From Vitis vinifera (Eukaryota > Streptophyta > Magnoliopsida > Vitales > Vitaceae), in NCBI RefSeq assembly GCF_030704535.1, contig NC_081808.1, positions 20,262,501 through 20,326,500 of the forward strand: 64,000 nucleotides of DNA. The letters are read 5' to 3'. Both the position numbers and the translations under genes were made by a program. A model generated the notes under the pieces. That model saw nothing but the letters and a program-made list of their open reading frames with translations. It ran no database searches and was not told the origin of the DNA. Below are positions 13,040 to 25,620 of the stretch, piece after piece (position 1 is the first letter of the stretch; every line of letters begins with the position of its first letter).

Positions 13040-13284
13040 AATTTACCAAGAAAAAAAAAAAGTAAATAAAAAATTTATTTATCCCGTGCCTCGTGGACGA
13101 ATTCCAAGTCCTGTCCTTATATTGGCACCCATTTCCTTGAGGTCTTCTACCTTGTGAATGTCAGAAGCGTGGAGGACGCCAAAGACGGCTGAGCAGCAGC
13201 GCCGATGATGAGGGAGGCGACGCCAAAGGCTTTAACTGGCATGAGGCGAGAGTCGCCGACCCCACCTCTCTGGTACGAGAATAC
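13040..13284 (-). pseudogene. Unidentified captured coding fragment in E1
   Basis: On the minus strand, a frame reading ...GVLHASDIHKVEDLKEM followed by GANIRTGLGIRPRGTG then a stop looks like the C terminus of a host protein I cannot name. It was contiguous with 18033-18110 before the Copia element inserted; the 5-bp duplication AATAC lies on both sides. Frameshifts are present. Confidence 0.4.
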
Positions 13285-13510
13285 AGAAAGAACTCAGAAA
13301 TATGAAGAGAAGAAGAAGATGTGCAGAGCATCTGTTTGAGAGAAAACTAGAAAGACGGAAACTGAAATTGATTTATATCCCACTACAACACTGATCAATC
13401 CTCTATTTCTTATATATAAGAATTTAAAGATCAGTTACTAACAAACACATCTAATTAGTTACAACAAACAGCCTGTTAACTACTTAAATAACAGTTTGTT
13501 AAGTTGTTAA

Positions 13511-15442
13511 CTACTTGACATCCCCCCTCAAGCACATAGGACGAGAAAGAACTGTGAGTTTGCTTCGGAGATGGAGGAAACGTTGAGTTGAAAGAGCTTT
13601 GGTCAAGATATCAGCAACTTGATCTTCAAATGGTAGAAATCGAACATCAAGAATTTTTTGCAAGACTTGCTCACGAACAAAATGATAATCAATTTCCACA
13701 TGTTTAGCCCGAGAATGAAGGACGAGATTTGTAGCTAAATAAGTAGTGCTGAGATTATCACAATAAAGAACATGAGGCTGAAACAGGGGAACAAAAAGTT
13801 CTTTAAGCAGGGACTGGATCCAAGTGAGTTCAGTTGCTGCATTAGCCAAGCCCTTATAATCGAATTCAGTACTAGAGCGTGAAACCACCTTTTGTTTAGA
13901 AGCTGACCAAGAGACCAGATTGCCTCCAAAAAATATGCAGTAGCCACTGGTGCTATGTCTATCATCAGGGCAAGATGCCCAATCCGCATCTATATAGGCA
14001 ATAAGATCAAGGGAAGAAGATGGTTGGAAAGAAAACCCATAAAACAATGAACCTTTGAGATAACGAAGGACACGCTTCACGGCTTGAAGATGAGTAGAGG
14101 TTGGAGCATGCATAAATTGGCAAAGCTTATTAACGGTATAAGCAATGTCTGGTCTAGTGATTGTGCAATACTGTAGGGCACCCACAAGACTCCGGTACAA
14201 GGTGGGATCTTCTAATCTGGTACCATCAGCTATGGAAAGAACAGGGCCAGCCGCCATTGGGGAAGTCATGGACTTTGATTCAGACAAACCAGCACGTTGA
14301 AGAAGATCACAGATATATCTAGCTTGACTTAAATGCAAAGAAGATCCAGAATTCAACACCTCTATTCCAAGAAAGAAGTTGAGAGGACCAAGATCCTTGA
14401 GAGCAAAGCAAGAGTTTAAGGAAGATATAAGTTGTTCAATGAACAAAGAACTTGAGCCAGTGACAATAATATCATCAACATAAACCAAGATAACAAGCAT
14501 GGCAGAATTGTTACAGTAAACAAACATTGATGTATCTGCTTGAGACATGGAAAAACCCCATTTAACTAAGGCAGAGCTGAGTTTGGTGAACCAAGCCCGT
14601 GGAGCTTGCTTCAGACCATACAATGCCTTGGTAAGCTTACAAACAAAGTTGGGCTTAGAGGGATCCACAAAGCCTGGGGATTGTGTCATAAAAACTTGCT
14701 CAGATAAATCACCATTAAGAAAGGCATTATGAACATCAAGTTGTCTGATGGACCAGTTTTTACTTAATGCCAAAGAGAGAACCACACAAATAGTAGTAGG
14801 TTTAACCACGGGACTGAAGATTTCAAAGTAATCAAAACAGAGAGTTTGATGAAATCCTTTCGCCACCAAACGTGCTTTATAGCGTTCAACAGTTCTATCA
14901 GGTTTGTATTTCAATTTATAAACCCAGCGACATCCAATGATATTATGATTAGACGGAGAAGGAACTAGGACCCATGTTTTATTGTTCATAAGAGCTTCAA
15001 ATTCAAGGTGCATAGCTTGCTGCCATTCAGAAACTTTAGCAGTTTCCTTGAAGGAATTCGATTCACAAGGTGAATGAAAAATAGTCTCAGTAGGGGACAT
15101 AAATATCTTGGGTTTGAAAATGCCATTTTTGGCAAATGTTGTCATGGGATGACAAGAAGGAGGAACATGAGAGAAAGACGGTTGAACTATTGGAATAGGT
15201 GCAACTTTAGAAGAGGAAATTGACACACTATCATCAGAGATTGGGACCAGCTTTGAAGATGGACTGGATGAGGAAGGCAAGAGAGAAGATATTGGAGTGG
15301 TTAGTATTACTAAAGGAATGGCACAATGAGAAGAGGAAACATGACAAGGAGGCTGAACTGTAGAAGGCTTAGCAAATGGGAAATCTAGTTCATAAAAAAT
15401 AACATGTTGTGATATATGTATTTTTCTAGTGGACATGTTCAA
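13511..15442 (-). pseudogene. Copia pol, reverse transcriptase and RNase H part
   Basis: An open stretch of about 640 codons. It starts in the linker after integrase, then enters reverse transcriptase (WVYKLKYKPDRTVERYKARL; LDVHNAFLNGDL; the YVDD catalytic box in LVYVDDIIVTG). RNase H follows (DADWASCPDDRHSTSGYC and SSTEFDYKGLANAATEL, where the usual Glu-Ala-Glu/Tyr motif reads FDYK). The frame ends near the 3' LTR. It is cut from the upstream pol part by a stop near 15572 and a frameshift. Confidence 0.9.
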
Positions 15443-15676
15443 ACAGAGATATCCTTTATGCTTAGAACTGTAGCCAATAAAGGTGCATTTAACTGATCGA
15501 TATGCAAATTTATGGCGATTAAAAGGGCGGAGAAAAGGATAACAAGTGCAACCATAGACATGAAGAAAAGATTAATTTGGTAGACAATGGTAAAAAGTCT
15601 TATATGGAGAAGAAAAATTCAGCACAGAGGAAGGAAGCCTATTAATCAAATATAAAGCAGATTGGAAGTCAAAAGG

Positions 15677-16747
15677 TCAATATTTATGTGGAATAGAAGC
15701 ATGAGCAAGCAAGGAAAGACCTACTTCAACCACATGCCTATGTTTTCTCTCCACACAACCATTTTGTTGAGAAGTGGATGGACAAGATACTCTATGCAGA
15801 ATCTCAAACTTACACAAGGTATTAGTAAAGGCTTGAAACTCTTCTCCCCAATCAGTTTGAATCATTCTAACTTTAGTATCAAATTGAGTCTCAATCATTA
15901 CTTTGAATTGCAAAAATGCAGAGATAGCTTGATTTTTAGAAGCTAGTAGATACAACCAAGAAAATCTTGTATGGTCATCCACAAAGAGCACAAAGTATCT
16001 GGCACCATTAGCACCAACAACAGGGTCAAGACCCCATAGATCAGAATGTACAAGAGCAAAAGGCCGAGAGGCTCTGGATTCAGACAAAGTAAAAGGTAAG
16101 CGATGACTCTTTTCCATTTGACAAGGTTCACAAACACCTGTCCAATGTTCTGGGGGCAAGCTACAAGGACTCAGAACTTTATTGACTATTTTACATGCAA
16201 GATGGCCTAACCTGAAATGCCATAGAACTGCCTTATTGGGAAGTTGTAATGTAGATGACATACATGGGACCTCAGTTGTCAAGCTTGTTCTTCCAGCAAG
16301 TTTATTATCATCAGGATCTTGATATCTTCTACTAGGTGTTGAAGACGACAGTTTGTATAAGCCATAGTTAAGGTTGCCTTGGAGAAGAGCCTTCTTCGAA
16401 GCTTGATCCTTCACCACAAATCCATTGGTAAAGAGTTCCACAGTAACATTATTGTTAGTACACAACCTATTCACACTTATCAGATTGGTTGTCAGTTGTG
16501 GAACATGTAAAATATTCTTTAGATTTAATGACCGAGAAACTGAAGAAATAGTGGAGTGTCCAATATTTGAGATATTTAAACGATTACCATTTCCAACGAT
16601 GACTTTGTCTGAACCAGCAAATGGAGTATGTGAATTCAAATTGTTGAGATTTGGAGTTAGGTGATGCGTAGCTCCGGTATCCATGTACCAGCTTCCATCT
16701 CCAACAGTGGACGGAGTTGCAACCATTGCAGCAAGCTGATTGTTCAT
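15677..16747 (-). pseudogene. Copia pol, protease and integrase part
   Basis: Contains an aspartic protease active site (YMDTGATHH), the GAG-pre-integrase HHCC zinc region (LWHFRLGH...CEPCQMEKSH), and an integrase core with acidic residues in HSDLWG, FVDDHTRFSW and QTDWGEEF followed by NGCVERKHRHV. QTDWGEEF departs from the commoner QSDGGGEF. The frame is lost at the HKY position and the following 230 bp contain a stop. Confidence 0.9.
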
Positions 16748-17766
16748 TGTTGGTTGATAAGTTGATCAAATCTATGATAGCAATTAATCGCAATGTGACC
16801 ATATTTACCACACACTTGGCATTGTGGTTTTCCATTGCTGCCACCAGAAACATTATTGTAGTTTCCAGATGAGTAAAAATGGTTATTAAAGCTACCTCTT
16901 CCTGGACCATGTCCAAAATTTCCACCATTGTTGTTATAGTGGCCTCTCCCACGGCTTCTACCAAAATTTTGATGATTAAATTGTTGTGGATTCTAACTGC
17001 CTCTACCTTGAGTCTTGAATTGACCAGACTTTTGATTTTTTTTTTTTTTGTGACCTTGAAGGTTCATTGTTGCAAAATTTGCTTGTAGGAGATTTGTTTC
17101 TTTTGTTGTGTGTTGTTGTTCCAATCAATTTTCATGAGTCAAGAGCATGCTGTGAATTTCTTCTAGGCTTAATGATTCATGCCCAGAGGTAACTGAAATG
17201 ACAAACAAATTGTACTCTACTCTGAGTCCTGCTAGTAAATAGAGAATTCGATCTTGCTCTGTAATGTTTTCTCCAATTGCAACCAGGTTATCTACAATGG
17301 ACTTGATTTTGAGTAGATATTCCATCATACTCAATCCTTATTTCTTTGTTGTTTGCAGTTGGAAGCGAAGCTGCATGATACGAGCCTTTGAAGCTGCTGA
17401 AAATTTTTTCTCCAGAGCAGTCCAGATTTTTGATGCAGTATCAAGTCCGATAATTTGTGCCATCACTCCTTCTGTTAAAGAAGAATAGATCCAACACATT
17501 ACTAAGCGATTCTGACGTTGCCATATATTGTATTCTGGATTTATGTTCTCTGAATCGCCAAGAAAACGTGAAGAAGCAGGGATTTTGCCATGGATCATCT
17601 CTTCAAGGCCATTTGCAATGATGATGTTCAACATCTAAGTTCGCCACAGTAAGTAATTTGATTGATCAAGTCTTACCGCGAATGCTTGATTCAATGATGG
17701 CATTGTATGATGAGTAAAACTGGAGTTAGGATGATCCGTGGAAGATGTTGATCCTTCTGATGCCAT
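16748..17766 (-). pseudogene. Copia gag
   Basis: Starts at 17766 (MASEGSTSS...). The LLWRT segment that opens Copia-type Gag is followed by an in-frame TAG at about 17638, where the family has Gln. Gag then continues (IIANGLEEMIHG) in two blocks, 17634-17338 and 17334-17125, separated by another stop. A CCHC knuckle (CQVCGKYGHIAINC) is recognisable near 16830-16790 in a shifted frame. Confidence 0.8.
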
Positions 17767-18099
17767 GAAAAAAAGATTTGCAGATGTTAGTTGATGAGAA
17801 AGAACTTAGAGATATGAAGAGAAGAAGAAGATGTGTAGAGCATCTGTTTGAGAGAAAACCAGAAAGACGGAAACTGAAATTGAGCTATATCCCACTACAA
17901 CACTGATCAGTCCTCTGTTTCTTATATACAAGAATTTAAAGATCAGTTACTGACAAACACATCTAATTAGTTACAACAAACAGCCTGTTAACTACTTAAA
18001 TAACAGTTTGTTAAGTTGTTAACTACTTGACAAATACGTCCCACCCTAATTAGGCGGCGCTTGCCAGAGCCCACCACCAATGACTACCATCGCCACTAT

Positions 18100-18477
18100 C
18101 GTGGCCATTTTCCTCCATTTCTCTTCTGCTGCAGCTGCCATTAGTTCGTCAAAGTTCTCAGTCTTCCCCAACAATATCTCGATCTTGGTTTTTTGGATAG
18201 GTCGACCTCTTGATTCATCTTTCATATCAACAGTAGATGTCATGATCTTTTTCTCGACAACCAATCCATTGTTTTTTAGAATTTCAGCAATGGTAACAAC
18301 AGTAGCAATAGCCATTCCTAGGGCAGAGAGTTCCACCTCGTTGTGCTGCTGCATGTGCCTTTTGGCGAGATTAACATAGAAAAACAAGGGCTTCTTGGTG
18401 TTAGAGACCTGAATCTGATTCTTCTTGTGAGAATCTGCAATGTTCATGTTGTTCACTCCCTTTGTGATTTCTTCCAC
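18100..18477 (-). pseudogene. Alba-domain protein copy, start codon lost, captured in E1
   Basis: Alba-family proteins bind RNA and DNA in plant cytoplasm and nucleus. The frame encodes a nearly whole short plant Alba protein: QVSNTKKPLFFYVNLAKRHM, then NEVELSALGMAIATVVTIAE, then STVDMKDESRGRPIQKTKIE and LLGKTENFDELMAAAAEE, without stops. The expected ATG at 18477-18475 reads GTG; the next in-frame ATG is 10 codons further on (18447). The C terminus runs on into unrelated sequence. It is preceded by a leader-like stretch (CTAGGGTTAGGGTTTG). There are no introns, and it lies inside E1 next to other gene fragments, so a captured cDNA-like copy is the best reading. Confidence 0.75.
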
Positions 18478-18599
18478 AGCTTAAACAAACCCACAAACCC
18501 TAACCCTAGCCCTCGTCGAAGATGAGATAATGATGAGAGTGAAAGAAAAGGCACAAAGAAACAGACACCTCTTCTACAAACAAGTGAGGCAACAGCCAA

Positions 18600-18960
18600 T
18601 TTTGAAAGGTGACCATTTAATCAACTGAGTCCTTGACCTCCAATAGCAAAACCCTACTCATCAAACCATAGTCCATTCTCACTATAATAACCACCTTCAA
18701 AACTAAAACTGATAGGGCCTGGAGTTGTTGAAAAATCGAAAGGCTCTTCATGAGAGACCTTCTCAGACCATTTCCCAAGGGTTTCTCGTGGAGCTTATAA
18801 AAAAGTTTGACATGCCTGCTCTTTGATAACATCTTCAGCCTGAGGACATGTATCCTTATAGGAGTTCATCACCAGATCCGGGTCTTCTTCCTCACAGCCC
18901 ATGCATTTGGATAAGAGCCACAAGAAGGAAGAAACCATGGAAACAGAGCATTAAAGAAAA
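18600..18960 (-). pseudogene. Class III peroxidase N-terminal fragment plus an unknown coding fragment
   Basis: About 18893-18815 on the minus strand reads EEDPDLVMNSYKDTCPQAED then VIKEQ, which resembles the mature N terminus of peroxidase-42-like secreted peroxidases, including the first disulfide Cys. A frameshift separates it from an upstream hydrophobic, signal-like stretch (MLCFHGFFLLVAL). It is followed by a different frame (GKWSEKVSHEEPFDFSTTPG, then SFSFEGGYYSENGLWFDE) that I do not recognise and that ends in stops. No heme-binding or catalytic His region is present. Both are probably exon fragments carried by E1. Confidence 0.6.
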
Positions 18961-19289
18961 CAAATAAAGATACCATCAAATGTGGCTCCACTTCATGGGT
19001 TATCAGTGAGCCTGCTAACTAGGTAGGAAAATCCATGTCAATATGAACAGGTCATGATTCTCAAGCATTTCACAGTGGAATTGAAACAGAGTGAGGTCAT
19101 CTTCTAGCAAAAACCAATGGGAAAGAGAGACAAAAAGCTAAAACAATAAATCCACATTCATCCCATAAAATCAACAGAAATCAAACAATGGGGGTATCCA
19201 CACTCAAACTAGCAAACAATACCCAGAATCAGCAGGAAGAATAATGGATAAATAATGATAATAAGAAAAAGACTGGAAAGTCATGATAA

Positions 19290-20110
19290 ACTTACTTGGA
19301 GATCCTCCATTGTCTTGGCTTCAAGCAACCCCCATCCTCTCCAAAATCAACAAAACCAGTGAGCCAGCTAAACCATCCTCCTCTGATCTTCTTCTACTGT
19401 TCCTCATTTCTTCCTCTGGAAATCAGAATCCTCATTTTCTCCTCCTTGCACCTCTCTAAAAACAGCTACACCAATTATTCTCCTACTCTCGTTTTCTTCT
19501 CCTTTCAAGAATGGCTCTCTGACAGCCTGCTCACTCTCTTTGTTTCACAGCTTTTTCTCCCTAAAACTCTCGGAAAAATATCTTTCCATCATCTCTTGTA
19601 TTCTCTCAAGCTACCTCCTCTAAGAAAGAATTTCCTCAACTCCCCCTCCCTCAAAAGAATCTCTCTCTGTAGCAGCTTATTCTCTCTAAAACTCTGTTTC
19701 CTCAGCTTGCTTCTCAAGAATGTCTGTTAAGCCAACCCTTGAGAAATATCTCTCTCTATGTTTTTCTCCCACTCAGCAAAATAACCCCCTCTTATCAGAA
19801 AAATCCCCCATCAGAAAACCCATCTGCTCTCCTCCCTCTAGCAAAACTCCTCATCCCAAAATATCTCATTCTCCCCACATCTCCAAACGCACCTCCCTCT
19901 CTCGCTGCCTGAATCCCTGCTCCCTTGCAATGGTCTGCAACTTTTCTTTGGAATCTTCTTACCACGTGTCGACCTCTCACTGCCTCTCAAAAGCACTATT
20001 GTGATTCCCTAGCAACCAGTCATGAAGCAACACGTGGTCACCCTGGATCGTAACACTTGGCAAAATTAAGCTACAGAAAAAAAAAAAAAAAAACCTCTCA
20101 TAATGGGGGT
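19290..20110 (-). promoter_or_regulatory. 5' leader/promoter-like region of E1
   Basis: Read on the minus strand it is GA-rich, as in E2 (21600-22000). It has ACGTG cores near 19965 and 20030, and ends with a short frame (MEDLQ) followed by a GTAAGT donor near 19300. Transcription is not shown by sequence alone. Confidence 0.35.
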
Positions 20111-20115
20111 CTACC

Positions 20116-20673
20116 TTATGTTTTACAATGTTTTTATTTAAAGCATTTCTCGTGAAAGTGTTTCTTTTAAATATGTTATTAAAAAAATCACTTATCAATT
20201 TTTATTTTTTTTTTCAATAAGCACTCTAAATAAATTTTCAACATTTTAGAAGTGTTTTTCAAAATGATTTCAAGTGTGTTTGACAATAATTTTAGAAAAC
20301 GTTTATAGTATTTTTAATATTTAAATGATGAAAAATTTCAAGTATTAAAAATATTAGGAATACTTTCTAAAATTACTATCAAATAGGCTCTTGATTTTTT
20401 ATAAAATCACATTTTATACTATTAGTGTTTTCTAAACGTAATATCAAATAATCTTATATTTTTATAAAACGGTTCTAACATAATGGTGATGGATAAATGC
20501 TCAAGAGGTAGGGGGGCTCTAAGTCGGTTCTTTAAGGAATTTTTTAATAATTATTTATTTATCATTGTATGAGTGATTCACATAACTACCCAAATCTTGA
20601 GTCGTTAATTACACCTAGCCTATTAGGCAATGACTAGCTTACACCTACTTTGTCTGTTGCTTTCCCATAAAGT
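20116..20673. repeat. Duplicated block between E1 and the next insertion
   Basis: Matches 62530-63095 in unit 2, including ACCCAAATCTTGAGTCG near 20590. No gene is visible. It is bounded on both sides by insertions that are absent from unit 2. Confidence 0.8.
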
Positions 20674-23585
20674 TGTAACCCCCAAACCTAATTTAGGGGT
20701 AAAATCATAATTTAAAAATTATTAATTAATTAAAGTAATTTAATTAGGATTAAAAGGTATTTTCGTATTTAAAACCCCTAAATATAAATTAGATCTTTCT
20801 TATATTCTTTATTCAGAAAACCCTTTTACACCGAGATAAGAAAAATGGGTTGAAGATTTAGAGGTTTAGAGTTTAAAAATCAATTTTTCAAATAAGATTT
20901 TTAATCCTTAAATTAATATTTTATATTCATTAATTAGTTTTAAACATTTTAGATATTATTTGGAATATCTCAATTTTGATTAAAGTTCGTTTAATTAATT
21001 TCTAGGTAAAAAAGATTAAAAATTTATGAACATAGTTTGATTTATTAATGGAGATTGATAATTTTTTTATTACTCAAATGAATAGATCTAGATAAAAATA
21101 AAATAAAATAAAAATTATATAGTTTTAGATGTGAAAATTTCATAAATTTTGTGAGTATTGAGGTTAAAAGTTTTGACTTTAGAGAGGAAAAAAAAATGAT
21201 GAAAGATGTGTAGGAAATATTTGGCATGTTGAAAAAAAAAAAAAAAGAATTGCATGGGTGTAGACCCCCCTTTTGGGGCCATTCTGGCAGCTGCTCATTT
21301 TGCCACGTGGAAGGGCCTTACCCCACCACGTGTTTTCTCTTGAGAGGCTGGTGCGGAATCAAATGATGCTTTTAGGATGCCAATGGAGGTTTGACAGGTG
21401 GCATAGGATTCTTCTAGAAGAAGGGAGCGTGCTTTCCGTTAGGAGGTGTTGCCAGCTGCATGAAGGGAGTGGTGGAGGCTGGCAGCTGCAGGGAGGGGGT
21501 CTGGGCTGCAGAGTGTAGTGGTGCTGGGGGTGGCTTTTTCCAGAGTTATTGTTGTAGGGGCAAAGCAGGTAGTGGGGAGATCGGCCTAGAAGAGGAAGGT
21601 GGCAGAGATCTTTAGAGGTAGGAGCTTTTGTTTGGTTGTTTAGAGAGGAGGGAGAGATATTTTTTATTAGGGGGGATCCCGGAGTTGAAAAAAGAGAGGA
21701 GAGGCGTATGAGAAGGTGGTGAGAGAGAGACAGCTGGGAGTAGGGGTATTCGTTGAGCGAGAGAGAAGGTATTCGTTTAGCTTGAGAGGAATCTCTTGAG
21801 CTGGAGGGAAGCTTTCAGGGAAATAGAGGGAGCTGGGGAGGAGGATAGTAGGAGTTTTCCATTGCTGTAGGAGGGTGGTCTTGGCTGCTGCGGTTGGAGA
21901 GATTTTTTTTTTGCCTAAGGGAAGAGGATAGAGGGAGAGATTAGAGAGTGGAGAAGAGGTGCTGGGGAGATCGTTTTACAAAGGTATTTTGGAGTAGTGA
22001 TTGAGGATCCTTTGAAGCTAAACAGAACATCAGCACTCTCAGGTATGAAAGCAAAAGGTTTATTGTTAGTTTTTGATTCTTATTGCTTCTCCATAGTTGC
22101 TGTTGATATTTTGAATGCTGTTTAGTTTGTTGGGATGAAATCTTGCTTTCACGGTTGCCATTGCTGATTTTGGTATACTCTGCTTCTATTATGAATGTGC
22201 CTCAATGTTGTATTTAAAACGGATTTTCTCACCTAATCAAAGGGTTCATGGATGACTCATGAAGTGAAACCTCTGAGAGTCATTTTTACTCGTTTTCTTT
22301 TGTGTTTTATACTCCATCCATTCTTTTCTCTGTTTCTGGGCCTTGATCAATGCAAAAGCTGTGGGAAAGTGGATCCGGTTTTGGACTGTGTGCTCCTTCA
22401 AAGATCTGACATGGAGAAAAGGGACTGTGACTGGGGATGAAATTCTTTTGTGAGGTTCAAGTGAGGCTATCAGGCTTCATGACTGGGAACCTGGGGAGTT
22501 TGGTTGATGGAGTAAGATGATTATATGCAGAGAAGGTTGATGACTATGGAATCTGAATCTGAAAGTGTTTGCATGAGAATATACGCCGCGGAGAAATATC
22601 ATAGAGAGATGGTGATCCTTGTGACTAGTTGCTTGAGAAGAAAGATAGCTGAGAGTCGGAACAGAAAAGAACGTTCACAGGCTGATTTTTGAAGATGTTG
22701 AGCTCCACTCAATTATCCACCAGGTGAGATCAATGGTACAGTTAATATTGCAAACCTGGTCTGGGGGTTTCCATTACCTAAGGATGGTGTCGTGATGGCT
22801 CTCATATGCATGCAGTGCATGCATTTTCCCCTCATAGCACTCTCCTTACCCACTATACCATGCGCCTCCACCTAATTGTTTCCCATTTTTCACGAGTTAA
22901 AATCTCCATACCACCCCCCTCATGTGTATCATCACTCATGCATACCCATTTCCTACATTTTCTCTCTCCTCACCACTCTGCATACCCGTTTTCTATCACA
23001 TTCCACATCCATTCTTTCTCCTGATGCATGGCCATAAGAGTCCACATTAACACCCATTACGTCTTTCTCCAGCCACCTATATCCTATTAGACACCATTCA
23101 TACCCGTTTCATATGCATGGCCATAACCACCACCTCATTCTCGGCTCAATTCCTTCTCATTCACATGCGATTGAAGACCTACTGTGCGTGGTCTCTCCTT
23201 GGTGAAATCTCCCAGGCTCTCCCTACATTTCCCTCAGATTTCGAGAGCAGAACTGAGCTCAACATAGCCACTATCCAGTTCTTAAAAGCGAGGCATATCT
23301 CCAACATTCATGGCAATCTAATCGTTGAGAGGTTGCATCTGAGCTCAACTGAATTTGGCTATCCGAGAAAGGAACATGAACCTTTTGGAGCTTTTGGCTT
23401 TGCAATTTCTTAGTTTTGCTGTTGAGAGCCTTACAGAAGTGTACTTCTCTAATGAATGCGACTTGAATATGACTATTGAGATGCTTACTCAGCTCGGCTT
23501 ATTGTGTGGGATGTTGTCTCTCTCTGCTTAGATATTTGTTATTTCTCTGATTGTGACGTTTATTATATGGGTATGCTAGTTGGTG

Positions 23586-23825
23586 ATGATATTGGATCGA
23601 GATAAAATTGGTTTGTCTGTAATAATGGCTGGCATTGCTTTTTTTTTGTTGGCATTCTATTCAATCATGCTTTGGTGGAGAACACAATGGCAAAGCTCAA
23701 AAGTTGTAGCTGTTCTTCTTCTTGTGGCAGTTGCCCTGCTCTGTGCATGCGAACTTTGTGCTGTTTGTGTTACAGCAGAATGGTCTTTGATGGAAAAGGT
23801 CTCAAAGGGAAATAAGGATCCATAA
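23586..23825 (+). pseudogene. Small membrane-protein-like fragment in E2
   Basis: About 80 codons encode two hydrophobic helices (SVIMAGIAFFLLAFYSIML and VVAVLLLVAVALLCACELCA) with WWRTQWQ between them. It resembles a small plant transmembrane protein, but I cannot name it. It is bounded by non-coding sequence within E2 and is probably a captured exon. Confidence 0.4.
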
Positions 23826-24539
23826 GTGGACTTCAACGAAAAGCTTGATGAATTTGCAGAAATTGAAAAGTGCATTGGGGCTCCCATCCTGTTGGAAATG
23901 AGGTGTTATAAATTCTGAGGTCTGGGACCTCTGGAAGTTTAATTTCCTCTGAACTGTGCCTTCGTTAGATCAAACAGTAATAACCTTTAATTCTCATGGA
24001 ATAGAGATGACAGAGAAGTGGTTGGAGATGCGGCTGATTTTGGGAATTGTCACAATAATAAGAGCAGAGATACAGAGGGACGAGAGAGGAATGGTATCTC
24101 ACCAGCTGCAAAGGATAGCTTGAGCCCTACAATGGACAGCAGAGTAGCAAATAACCCCCCTTGCTGTCACTTCACCAACTGCTGGATCTGCTTCTTTGAG
24201 GAGTCCAAGGAATAATCCAACCCTTAATACTGCGAGCAAGCACCCATTTTCTATGCCCAGACATCAACCCAATGGCGCTGACCCCAAAGCTTTCTGTCAG
24301 TCCACTCTTACCCCTTCAAATACCGATTAAGCCCACTACTCATCATAACCCCATATCCATCTAATCACCACCCTATTCTCCAATGCCTATCTCCCTCATT
24401 GTTTTCCTCACCACCCCACCTTCATTATCTCACACCCATACATAGCATCAAATCATCCAATACCCATCCTTTCCACCGTGGCCGCATGTGTTCTCTCTGT
24501 TAAAAAATATTTCCACTTCCTGTTTCGAGAAAGCCTCCA

Positions 24540-25620
24540 CAATCATTTCTTGCAAACATGGAAGATTATATAAGAGAAGCATCAAGGATGGTTTCTGTTC
24601 CGAATGAGCCATTGCTGCAGTTGACACACAAATCAGAAGATGCTCCTCCTTCTGAAGACTCAAGATTACTTAGTGATGATGACCCAAGCTAAAGCCTCCA
24701 GAAAATGTTGAAGTCTCCAGTGTTGAGGTTGCTCATCCTTCTCCTCATCTCCCGTCAAACAACTTGGATGATGGAGATTCTACTGGGAATAAATGTTGTT
24801 GCTCATGATGCATCTGCAGAAGAGGAAAGCATGCTAGCAATCTTGAAGGAGAAGAGGAAGGAATTATTGGTGCTGCGGGGACTGCTTGTTTTGGAGGTAA
24901 TTCTGTAGAGTGCTGTCAATGGCGATCTACACTGCGCTGTTAGTGGCTTTCTCATCACTATTTCTGTAACAGCTGGAGTACAAAAGACATGGAGATGTTT
25001 GATGCGCCTAAAGCTTGATTGGCCACATGTGATGGGATTTAGAGAAGGTATTTTGTGCTGACATACTGAACTTTTTGACGAAGCTGTACGTGAAGGAATA
25101 GCATTATCGATCCCATTCAGTTACAAAGACGTCGAATTCCTTGAAACCATCAAGTTTGGTGACATCCTCGTGGTTTCGTTCCATATTGTGGGTAATGCAA
25201 TGTCAGTTAGGGTGAAAGTGGCAGTGGCGGAGATAAGATCTTTTAGCTAAGGGTTCATGCAGAGGCCACGCAAGGGTAGTCCATGTAGATGTGGCAAGTG
25301 AAATTAACGGAAGAGTTGAATCTGACCCATTGGCAAGGTTTGCATGGAAGGAGTCACAAGATAAACTTTGAAAATGCCAAGATGGTTGAAGAACTCATCA
25401 GTCTGGACCGGTGCAAGGGCTTGACTTTTCCTGAGATACTAGATATGATCAATGAGCCCAAAGAACCCTCAGACCCGCCGGGTAGGCATCTCCTTGCATG
25501 AGTGCATTTGCTGTTGGTCAGTCTGCAGCATTCAAGATGTTTGAGACGATACATAGGAAGCCGGAGATAGATGTTTGTGACACCAAAGGGAAGATATTGG
25601 AGGACATTCAAGAAAAGATA
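24540..25620 (+). pseudogene. Unidentified captured coding fragments in E2
   Basis: Several coding-like stretches follow one another in different frames. Near 24555-24690: EDYIREASRMVSVPNEPLLQ and SEDAPPSEDSRLLSDDDP. Near 25110-25190: ALSIPFSYKDVEFLETIKFG. Near 25380-25490: LDRCKGLTFPEILDMINEPK. None is a whole domain, and all are broken by stops or shifts. I do not recognise the parent genes. Confidence 0.35.

Larger units (their letters stand above)
13285..18032 (-). mobile_element. Ty1/Copia LTR retrotransposon, two LTRs, nested in E1
   Basis: Direct 236-bp LTRs lie at 13285-13520 and 17797-18032. The 5-bp target duplication AATAC is at 13280-13284 and 18033-18037. In element orientation the LTR starts TGTCAAGTAG and a polypurine tract (TGAGGGGGGA) abuts the 3' LTR at 13521-13530. 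Gene order gag-protease-integrase-RT-RNase H is that of Copia. The LTRs differ at a modest number of sites. Stops and frameshifts in gag and pol make it non-autonomous now. Confidence 0.95.
11591..20115 (-). mobile_element. E1: TGTAGACC...GGTCCACA element carrying gene fragments
   Basis: Read on the minus strand, it starts near 20115 (GTAGACCCCC) and ends at 11591 (complement of TGTGGACC). The flanking 5-mers are GTATG (11586-11590) and TTATG (20116-20120), an imperfect 5-bp duplication. The outer flanks join directly at about 62525 in unit 2, giving an empty site. The last ~700 bp (11591-12310) match the ends of E2 and E3. The 5' part has ACGTG cores and a CT-rich leader. A donor-like site (CTCCAA/GTAAGT) near 19300 is followed by fragments of unrelated host genes. 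TG..CA termini and a 5-bp duplication point to LTR biology, but no second LTR is seen. It contains a nested Copia element and a MITE. Confidence 0.65.

Noticed and set aside
15662..15946. Plus-strand frame of about 94 codons over the Copia integrase
   Set aside because: Antisense shadow of the integrase frame with no family features.
19296..20004. Ser/Leu/Pro-rich plus-strand frames
   Set aside because: Low-complexity CT-rich leader of E1 read on the wrong strand.
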